Shown: positions 7,195 through 13,127 of the stretch, one piece after another
Layout: every line of letters begins with the position of its first letter
Numbering within the stretch: the stretch's first letter is position 1
Source: an uncultured Oscillibacter sp.
GTDB taxonomy: Bacteria > Bacillota > Clostridia > Oscillospirales > Oscillospiraceae
Assembly (NCBI RefSeq): GCF_910584465.1
Contig: NZ_CAJUBK010000053.1
Coordinates: forward strand, 1 to 15,265
Length of the DNA stretch: 15,265 nt
Reading direction: 5' to 3'
Translations under genes and position numbers: made by a program
Notes under the pieces: generated by a model
What the model saw: the letters and a program-made list of their open reading frames with translations, nothing else
Databases searched by the model: none
What the model was told of the DNA's origin: nothing

Positions 7195-9021
7195 ATGAGC
7201 GAAGACATCAAACGATCCACCATCCAGACGCCGCCCGGCCAGGGCGGAGACCCGGACGGTCCGCCGAAGCCGGAGGGCTGGAGCCCCTGGCAGGAGTGGG
7301 ACCTCCCCCCCTCCATCCGGGATTGGGAGCCGGAGGCCCGGGACCCGAAGGACCGCAAGCCGGAGCGGCGCCGCGCCCAGCGGCGGGGCCGGGAGGGCCG
7401 CGCCCCCCACCGCAGCGCCCCCCGCAAACAGCCGGAGCATCTGGAGGGCGGCGGCGAGCGCCACTACACCATCGCCGAAAGACGCCTGCATTTCCGCCGC
7501 CGGTGGCGGCGCATCGTCCGGGAGAACAAGGCCCACCGCTTTCCGGAGTCCGAGCGGCTGCCCATCCAGCTGCTGCTGTTCCTCTGGGGGCTGCTGCCCA
7601 TGTGGGGGAGCCTCCTCCAGGAGCGGGTCCTGCAAAAGCACAGCGCCTCCCGGCAGAAGAGCGCCCAGAGCGCCCAGAAAAAGCGGCGCTGGCGGATCCA
7701 TCCCCTGGTCTTCCTTGGCGGGGGCTGCGTCCTGGCCGGGGTGCTGCTGTTCTTCTCCACCTATACCAACGGCGTCACCGTCACCTATGACGGCAAGGTC
7801 CTGGGCTCCCTGGCCGACCAGAAGGAGGCGGAGGAGGCCCGCGCCGACCTGGAGGAGGTCACCGCCCGGACCCTGGGGCGGAGCTTCACCATCGACGACT
7901 CCCTGATCCAATATTCCTCCGGCCTCCTCCGCCGCGAGGACCTGGTGGACAAAGAGACCTATGAGGAGGAGCTGAGCCAGGAGGTCGGCATGGTCACCGC
8001 CGCCTACTGCCTGTACGTGGACGGGGAGCGCATCGGCGCCACGCCCTATAAGGGGGCGCTGGATCAGCTGCTGGAGCAGATCCAGCTCTCCGCCACCAAC
8101 GAGGGCACCATCTCCGTCTCCTTCGCCGAGGACGTGGACATCAAGGCGGAGTATGTCCCCACCGCCGACCTGATGAACCTGGGGTATCTGGCGGAGACCC
8201 TTTACAGCACGAAGACCGCCGAGGTCACCTACACCGTCGCCAAGGGCGACACCTGGTCCGAGATCGCCGAGGACCACGGCCTCACCTCGAAGGAGCTGCT
8301 GGACCTGAACCCCGGCTACGACATCGACAAGCTGCAGATCGGCGAGATCTTGACCATGTCCGCCTCCGTGCCCTACCTGACCATGACCGTGGTCCAGCAG
8401 GAGCGCTATGTGGACACCGTGGCCTTCGACGTGGAGTACACGGACAGCCCCGACCTCTATAAGGGCGACTACAAGGTCACCTCCGCCGGTGAGTTCGGCG
8501 CGGCGGACACCGTGGCGAACGTCACCTATATCAACGGCGCCGAGACCGAGCGGACGGTCCTCTCCAGCGTCACCCTCCGGGACCCCATCACGGAGTACCG
8601 TCTCCGGGGCACCAAGGACCGGCCCACCTGGCTGCCCACCGGCACCTTCCGCTGGCCCACCACGGGCCGCATCTCCTCCCGCTTCGGCGGACGGAAGTCC
8701 CCCGGCGGCATCGGCTCCACGAACCACAAGGGCATCGACATCGCGGTCCCCTACGGGACGCCCATCTACGCCGCGGACGGCGGCACCGTCACCTACTCCG
8801 GGTGGATGAGCGGCTATGGCTACCTGGTCCAGATCGACCACGGCAACGGCTATGTGACCCGGTACGGCCACAACAGCAGCCTGACTGTCTCCGTGGGCGC
8901 CAAGGTCTACAAGGGCCAGCAGATCGCCCGGGCCGGCTCCACCGGCAACTCCACCGGCAATCACTGCCACTTCGAGATCCGTTACAACGGCGTGGCCCGG
9001 AACCCGCTGAATTACCTGTAG
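7195..9021 (+). CDS. Membrane-anchored M23 peptidoglycan endopeptidase with LysM and G5 domains
   Basis: A 608-residue cell-wall hydrolase or related division/sporulation factor. Order of parts: a long, cytoplasmic-looking N-terminus rich in Pro, Arg and Glu (1-120); a hydrophobic stretch (122-141); a basic linker; a transmembrane anchor (about 169-188); an extracytoplasmic region; LysM (about 345-388, YTVAKGDTWSEIA at 346-358); a G5-like region (about 393-476); and the M23 domain (about 485-608). The zinc ligands H511, D515 (NHKGID) and H592 of HCH (590-592) are present, with H559 in YGH and H590 as further active-site histidines, so the enzyme should be active. G5 and LysM bind glycan or peptidoglycan. 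ATG at 7195 follows GAGGAG by four bases. It is a single-gene unit with its own promoter and terminator. The two hydrophobic stretches with basic flanks make the topology ambiguous; residues 169-188 are the likelier anchor. Confidence 0.92.
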   Translation: MSEDIKRSTIQTPPGQGGDPDGPPKPEGWSPWQEWDLPPSIRDWEPEARDPKDRKPERRRAQRRGREGRAPHRSAPRKQPEHLEGGGERHYTIAERRLHFRRRWRRIVRENKAHRFPESERLPIQLLLFLWGLLPMWGSLLQERVLQKHSASRQKSAQSAQKKRRWRIHPLVFLGGGCVLAGVLLFFSTYTNGVTVTYDGKVLGSLADQKEAEEARADLEEVTARTLGRSFTIDDSLIQYSSGLLRREDLVDKETYEEELSQEVGMVTAAYCLYVDGERIGATPYKGALDQLLEQIQLSATNEGTISVSFAEDVDIKAEYVPTADLMNLGYLAETLYSTKTAEVTYTVAKGDTWSEIAEDHGLTSKELLDLNPGYDIDKLQIGEILTMSASVPYLTMTVVQQERYVDTVAFDVEYTDSPDLYKGDYKVTSAGEFGAADTVANVTYINGAETERTVLSSVTLRDPITEYRLRGTKDRPTWLPTGTFRWPTTGRISSRFGGRKSPGGIGSTNHKGIDIAVPYGTPIYAADGGTVTYSGWMSGYGYLVQIDHGNGYVTRYGHNSSLTVSVGAKVYKGQQIARAGSTGNSTGNHCHFEIRYNGVARNPLNYL

Positions 9022-9050
9022 AGGGCCGATCTTCAAGATCCACGCAGAGA

Positions 9051-9089
9051 AGACCGCCGGAGCGTCTTGGACGCTCCGGCGGTCCTTTT
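9051..9089. terminator. Bidirectional terminator between the M23 gene and the Na/Pi cotransporter gene
   Basis: A perfect 15-bp GC-rich stem (9052-9066 with 9070-9084) with a three-base TTG loop is followed on the plus strand by CTTTTG. On the minus strand it is followed by TTCTC, a weaker tract. It lies 30 bases after the M23 stop and 21 bases beyond the stop of the convergent cotransporter gene. It is a clear terminator for the plus strand and probably serves both. Confidence 0.9.
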
Positions 9090-9104
9090 GCCCTTCGGCC
9101 GGCC

Positions 9105-10844
9105 TCAGGGCAGCTTGTACTTTTCAAGATCCTCGTCCAGATCCGCCGCGAAAGCCCCGGCGGCCTTGAGGTCGTGGAGGTAGGCGTGACGCTGTTCGTC
9201 CTCCCGCTCCTCGATGACGCAGACGGCGATGTTGGAGCAGTGGTCGCTGACCCGCTCCAGATTCGTCAGCAGGTCGCTGAGGATGAAGCCCAGCTGGACG
9301 GTGCACTCGCCGTTCTGGAGGCGGCGGATGTGCCGGTCCCGGATCTCCGCGGTGAGCCGGTCGATCGTCTCCTCCAGGGGCTCCACCTTCCGGGCGGCGG
9401 CGGGGTCGTCCGCCTTGAAGCACTCCACGGAGGCGGTCAGGATGTCCTCCAGGGCCCGCTCCAGCACCCGCAGCTCCGCCTCGGCGGAGCCGGAGAAGCT
9501 GAGGCCCTTCTCGTGGAGCTCCCGCGCGGACTCCTGGATGTTCAGGGCGTGGTCGCCGATGCGCTCGAAGTCGCCGATGGCGTGGAGCAGGCGGGAGACG
9601 GTGTGGATGTCCTCCATGGAGACGCCGTGCTGGGAGATCTGCACCAGGTAGCCGCTGAGGCGGTCCTCGTAGATGTCCAGCTTGTCCTCGTCCTCCAGGA
9701 GCTCCGTCTCCAGGGCCCCGTCATAATGGGAGAGCTGCCCCAGGGAGGCCAGCAGGCTCTTCCGCGCCAGGGCGCCCATCTCGCAGGTCTGCACGACGCA
9801 CTCGCTGACCGCCGCGCCGGGGGTCCGGAGGAGCAGGGGATCCAGGAAGGCGAACTCCTGGGCCTTGTCCCCTTCTTTGATAGCCGCCCGCGCCAGCATC
9901 TCCAGCTGGCGGGAGAAGGGCAGCAGCAGCACGGTGGTGAAGACGTTGAAGATCGTGTGGCACAGGGCGATGCCGCCCGCGCCGATGGCCGCGTCCATGA
10001 AGGGGAACTGGAAGATCATGTCCCCGCCATAGAAGAGGATCAGCCCCACGGTGGTGCCGATGACGTTGAAGGAGATGTGGATGATGGACACCCGTTTCGC
10101 CCCCCTGGACACGCCGATGGAGGAGATGAGCGCCGTCACGCAGGTCCCGATGTTTTGCCCCATGATGATGGGGATCGCCATGCCGTAGCTCAGGGACCCC
10201 GTGAGGGCCAGGGCCTGCAGGATGCCCACGGACGCCGCCGAGGACTGGATGACGGCGGTGAACACCGCGCCCACCAGCACGCCCAGCAGGGGGTTTTGGA
10301 AGGCCGTCAACAGCTCGGAGAAGCCCGGCATGTCTGCCAGGGGGCTGACGGAGTCCTTCATCATCTCCATGCCGGACATCAAGATGGCGAAGCCGATGAG
10401 GATCCGCCCCACGTCCCGCCGCCTCTGGCGCTTCGAGCCCATGATGAGCAGGATGCCCGCCAGGGCGAAGAGGGGCGAGAAGTTCTCCGGCTTGAGCATG
10501 TTCAGCAGGATGCTCTCGCTCTCGATGCCCGTCAGGGCCAAGATCCAGGCCGTCAGCGTGGTGCCCACGTTGGATCCCATGATCACGCCGATGGTCTGCC
10601 CCAGCTCCATCACGCCGGAGTTCACCATGCCCACCAGCATCACGGTCACCGCCGAGGACGACTGGATGGCGATGGTGATGCCCGCGCCCAGGAGCAGGCC
10701 CTTGATGGGGTTGGAGGTCATGCGCTTCAAGAGCCGCTCCAGACGGCCGCCGGCCATCTTCTCCAGGCTCTTGGACATGGTAGTCATGCCGTACAGGAAG
10801 AAGGCCAGACCACCGCAGAGGGTGAACAGGGAAAAAATATCCAT
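9105..10844 (-). CDS. Na/Pi cotransporter family protein with C-terminal PhoU domain
   Basis: A 579-residue membrane transporter predicted to import phosphate with sodium. The N-terminal half contains the two inverted-topology repeats of the family, each with a QSS signature: QSSSA (61-65) and QSSAA (200-204). Each is followed by a matching segment, GSNVGTTLTA (90-99) and GQNIGTCVTA (229-238). The membrane part ends near residue 312. The C-terminal half is two helical PhoU-type repeats; ERIGDH (427-432) and ERVSDH (530-535) are the acidic metal-site motifs typical of PhoU. The start ATG at 10844 follows GAGGAA by six bases. This is the YjbB/NptA-PhoU architecture, in which the PhoU part is thought to sense or limit phosphate flux. 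It is transcribed alone, with a hairpin in its leader. Substrates other than phosphate are possible in this family. Confidence 0.93.
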   Translation of the reverse strand: MDIFSLFTLCGGLAFFLYGMTTMSKSLEKMAGGRLERLLKRMTSNPIKGLLLGAGITIAIQSSSAVTVMLVGMVNSGVMELGQTIGVIMGSNVGTTLTAWILALTGIESESILLNMLKPENFSPLFALAGILLIMGSKRQRRRDVGRILIGFAILMSGMEMMKDSVSPLADMPGFSELLTAFQNPLLGVLVGAVFTAVIQSSAASVGILQALALTGSLSYGMAIPIIMGQNIGTCVTALISSIGVSRGAKRVSIIHISFNVIGTTVGLILFYGGDMIFQFPFMDAAIGAGGIALCHTIFNVFTTVLLLPFSRQLEMLARAAIKEGDKAQEFAFLDPLLLRTPGAAVSECVVQTCEMGALARKSLLASLGQLSHYDGALETELLEDEDKLDIYEDRLSGYLVQISQHGVSMEDIHTVSRLLHAIGDFERIGDHALNIQESARELHEKGLSFSGSAEAELRVLERALEDILTASVECFKADDPAAARKVEPLEETIDRLTAEIRDRHIRRLQNGECTVQLGFILSDLLTNLERVSDHCSNIAVCVIEEREDEQRHAYLHDLKAAGAFAADLDEDLEKYKLP

Positions 10845-10862
10845 GAAACGTTCCTCGCTTCC

Positions 10863-10884
10863 GCGTCCGCCTCAACGCGGACGC
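10863..10884 (-). promoter_or_regulatory. Hairpin in the Na/Pi cotransporter leader
   Basis: GCGTCCGC (10884-10877) and GCGGACGC (10870-10863) form a perfect 8-bp stem with a six-base GTTGAG loop on the minus strand. It lies 18 bases upstream of the start codon and just before the ribosome binding site. No T-run follows, so it is not a terminator. It may affect translation initiation or mRNA stability; no known riboswitch or protein site was recognised. Confidence 0.45.
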
Positions 10885-10905
10885 TCCATCTTATGTGACG
10901 GTCCC

Positions 10906-10934
10906 ATTATATATGTAAGACCTCACAGCAGGAT
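10906..10934 (-). promoter_or_regulatory. Possible promoter of the Na/Pi cotransporter gene
   Basis: A perfect TATAAT (10911-10906) is present, but at 17-base spacing the -35 position reads ATCCTG, a poor match. A weak -35 is compatible with an activated promoter, for example under phosphate control, but that is inference. The 153-base gap (10845-10997) also holds TTTGCGCAAA, a short palindrome (about 10959-10968), and no clear terminator for malQ. Confidence 0.45.
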
Positions 10935-10997
10935 AGCGGCACTTTCCACAAATGTAAATTTTGCGCAAATATTCGGCGTATTAAACAACTACGCGCA

Positions 10998-12512
10998 TCA
11001 AGTTTTATCCGTTCCGTCAGTCTCCGATCCCGCTCTCCAGGGGCACCGGCCGTACCGGGCGGTCATGGCGCGGATCTCCTCCGCCAGCTCCGCCCCGGCC
11101 TGGCCGGGGAGCAGCCGCCAGCGCCAGTTGCCGCTGGCCACACCGGGGACGTTGATCCGGCTCTCGCTGCCAAGGCCCAGGTAGTCCTGCATCTGGGCCA
11201 CGAACAGCTGGGCGACGCTCCCCTGCCCCGCCCGGAGCAGGGCCAGCCGCGTCTCCTCCGCTCCGGAGACGCCCAGGTACTCCTCGGCGAAGGCCCGCTC
11301 CCGCTTGGCGGCGGAGGCGTACCAGCCGGCGGCGGTATCGTTGTCGTGGGTGCCGGTATAGCAGACGCAGTTGGGCTGATAGTTGTGGGGCAGGTAGGCG
11401 TTGGAGGGGTCGGAGAAGGCGAACTCCAGCACCTTCATCCCCGGCAGGCCGGAAGCCTCCCGGAACTTGTGGACATCGTCCGTCAGGATGCCCAGATCCT
11501 CGGCGATGAAGGCGATGCCGTGGAACCAGCTGGTCAGCACGCCCAGCAGGTCCATGCCGGGGCCCCGTTCCCAGGCGCCGGTCCTGGCGGTCTCGGAGCC
11601 CGCCGGGACCGCCCAATAGCTCTCCAGCCCCCGGAAGTGGTCCAGCCGGATGATGTCGAAGAGCTTGGAAGCGCCCTCCACCCGGCGGATCCACCAGCCG
11701 AAGCCGTTCCGCTTCATGGCGGGCCAGTCGTAGAGCGGGTTGCCCCAGAGCTGGCCGTCCTCGGAGAAGTAGTCCGGCGGCACGCCCGCCACCTTCCGGG
11801 GCCGGCCCTCCTCGTCCAGGAGGAACTCCTTCCGCTCGCTCCACACGTCGGCGGAGTCCAGGGAGACGTAGATCGGCAGATCGCCGATGAGGCCCAGGCC
11901 CAAGTCGTTGACGTAGGTCTTCAGCGCCGCCCACTGGGTGAAGAACCAGTGCTGGACGCAGGTCTGGAAGGCCACCTCCTCCGCCAGCTCCACCCGCCAG
12001 CGCTCCACGGCCCAGGGCTCATGCCGCCGCAGGGCCTCGTCGGGCCACTCGAACCAGGGCAGATCGCCGAAGCGCCGCTTGGCGGCCCGGTACAGGGCGT
12101 ATTCCCGTACCCAGGGGTTCTGCTCCGCGAAGGCGCGGGCGGCCTCCGCCGTCTCGCCGCTGACGCGGGAGAAAGCTTTGCGCAGCAGGGGCTCCCGGCT
12201 CTGTTTCAGGGCGGCGTAGTCCACCTTGTCCCCCGCCGCCGTCTTGGCGGAGGCCAGCTCCTCCTCCGTCAGCAGCCCCTCCTTCGCCAGCAGGTCCAGG
12301 TCGATGAACAGGGGCTCCCCGGCGAAGGTGGACTCGCTGGCATAGGGGGAGTCCCCCGCCCCCACGGGCCCCACGGGCAGGATCTGCCACCAGGACTGTC
12401 CGGCGTCCTGGAGGAAGTTGGCGAAGGCACGGGCCTCCGCCCCTAAGGAGCCGATGCCGTACTCCGAAGGCAGGGAAAAAATGGGCAGGAGAATGCCCGC
12501 TGAACGTTTCAT
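10998..12512 (-). CDS. malQ: 4-alpha-glucanotransferase (amylomaltase)
   Basis: Transfers alpha-1,4-glucan segments between maltooligosaccharides and glucose in the cytoplasm (GH77 family), for maltodextrin or glycogen use. The 504-residue length is typical. Key stretches: WWQILPVGPVG (41-51), SPYAS (55-59), GDLPIYVS (210-217), GVPPDYFSEDGQLWGNPLYDW (243-263), RLDHFRG (289-295) with nucleophile D291, AEDLG (337-341) with acid/base E338, and GTHDNDT (387-393) with stabiliser D390. All catalytic residues are present. The start is placed at 12512 (MKRSAGILLP) because GGAGG (12525-12521) lies eight bases upstream; the in-frame ATG at 12527 overlaps that site and has no site of its own. It is a single gene whose promoter overlaps the terminator of the ftsH-acetyltransferase unit. 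No neighbouring glycogen or maltose genes are visible. Confidence 0.97.
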   Translation of the reverse strand: MKRSAGILLPIFSLPSEYGIGSLGAEARAFANFLQDAGQSWWQILPVGPVGAGDSPYASESTFAGEPLFIDLDLLAKEGLLTEEELASAKTAAGDKVDYAALKQSREPLLRKAFSRVSGETAEAARAFAEQNPWVREYALYRAAKRRFGDLPWFEWPDEALRRHEPWAVERWRVELAEEVAFQTCVQHWFFTQWAALKTYVNDLGLGLIGDLPIYVSLDSADVWSERKEFLLDEEGRPRKVAGVPPDYFSEDGQLWGNPLYDWPAMKRNGFGWWIRRVEGASKLFDIIRLDHFRGLESYWAVPAGSETARTGAWERGPGMDLLGVLTSWFHGIAFIAEDLGILTDDVHKFREASGLPGMKVLEFAFSDPSNAYLPHNYQPNCVCYTGTHDNDTAAGWYASAAKRERAFAEEYLGVSGAEETRLALLRAGQGSVAQLFVAQMQDYLGLGSESRINVPGVASGNWRWRLLPGQAGAELAEEIRAMTARYGRCPWRAGSETDGTDKT

Positions 12513-12556
12513 GATCAAGACCTCCATATCTGTTTTCAGGGCGATCCGCTCCTCTT

Positions 12557-12585
12557 ATTGTAAGAAAACGCCCCCCGGTTGTCAA
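12557..12585 (-). promoter_or_regulatory. malQ promoter embedded in the upstream terminator
   Basis: The minus strand reads a perfect TTGACA (12585-12580), exactly 17 bases of spacer, and TACAAT (12562-12557), one mismatch from consensus. The -35 lies in the loop of the ftsH-acetyltransferase terminator hairpin, and the spacer contains the 3' arm and U-tract of that terminator. Transcription near 12550 gives a leader of about 38 bases. Confidence 0.85.
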
Positions 12586-12599
12586 GGACCGGAGGGCGT
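12561..12599 (-). terminator. Terminator of the ftsH-acetyltransferase unit
   Basis: On the minus strand, ACGCCCTCCGGT (12599-12588) and ACCGGGGGGCGT (12579-12568) form a 12-bp stem (one G-U) with an eight-base loop, followed by TTTTCTTA. It begins seven bases after the acetyltransferase stop codon. The loop and 3' arm double as malQ promoter elements. Confidence 0.92.
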
Positions 12600-12605
12600 C
12601 GTATT

Positions 12606-13127
12606 TCACAGTTCCTTCTCGTAACAGTTCAAGATCTCGCGGATGTACCCCTGGAAGAAGAACTCCGTGCCCCCGGCGAGGTGGTAGCCCAGGCGGGGGT
12701 ACAGGTGGTTAGCGGGGGCGTTGCCCTCCCAGGTGTCGAAGCGCATGACGGTCTTCCCCTGGGCCCTGGCGGTCTCCTCGCAGAAGGCGATCATCTGCCG
12801 GGCATAGCCCTTGCCGGACTGGGCGGGATGGATGCACATGGTGTGGATGACGGCCACCTCCTCCCGCCCGGCGGGGATGGTCCAGGGGATCTTATCGTAC
12901 TCCGGCAGCTGGACATCGTTGAGGTTCGCCACGCCCCAAAGGACGCCGTCCTCCTCGCCCACGTAGAGGGTCCCGGCCTCCAGCACCTGCCGGGCCGTCT
13001 CCACGGTGGGATAGGTCCCCCGGAGCCAGTTGGTGTAGACGGGGCCCCCCTGCTCCTCCAGGTCGAAGATCGCGTCGTAGATCCCGCCGATCCCCGGCAG
13101 GTCGGCGGCGGTCGCTTTTCGGATCAT
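12606..13127 (-). CDS. GNAT-family N-acetyltransferase
   Basis: A 173-residue acetyl-CoA-dependent acetyltransferase, presumably cytoplasmic. The fold is recognisable from IRKATAADLPGI at the N-terminus (2-13), the beta-strand VAVIHTMCIHP (91-101) and the acetyl-CoA pyrophosphate loop QSGKGYAR (103-110). The C-terminal NAPANHLYPRLGYHLAG (136-152) is the usual motif B region. The acceptor substrate is unknown; amino acid, antibiotic, peptide or protein acetylation are all possible. Its start overlaps the ftsH stop as ATGA (13127-13124), and AGGAGGG lies six bases upstream inside the ftsH tail, so it is co-transcribed and translationally coupled with ftsH. It is followed directly by the operon terminator. 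The coupling with FtsH may be only for expression. Confidence 0.9.
   Translation of the reverse strand: MIRKATAADLPGIGGIYDAIFDLEEQGGPVYTNWLRGTYPTVETARQVLEAGTLYVGEEDGVLWGVANLNDVQLPEYDKIPWTIPAGREEVAVIHTMCIHPAQSGKGYARQMIAFCEETARAQGKTVMRFDTWEGNAPANHLYPRLGYHLAGGTEFFFQGYIREILNCYEKEL

Noticed and set aside
6970..9036. Very long minus-strand open frame (688 codons) opposite the M23 gene
   Set aside because: Composition is repetitive Gly/Val/Ala/Asp typical of GC-rich antisense; the plus strand encodes a clear M23/LysM/G5 protein.
8802..10898. Plus-strand open frame of 698 codons opposite the Na/Pi cotransporter gene
   Set aside because: Antisense shadow; no domain, no start signal, and it runs through the strong terminator at 9051-9089.
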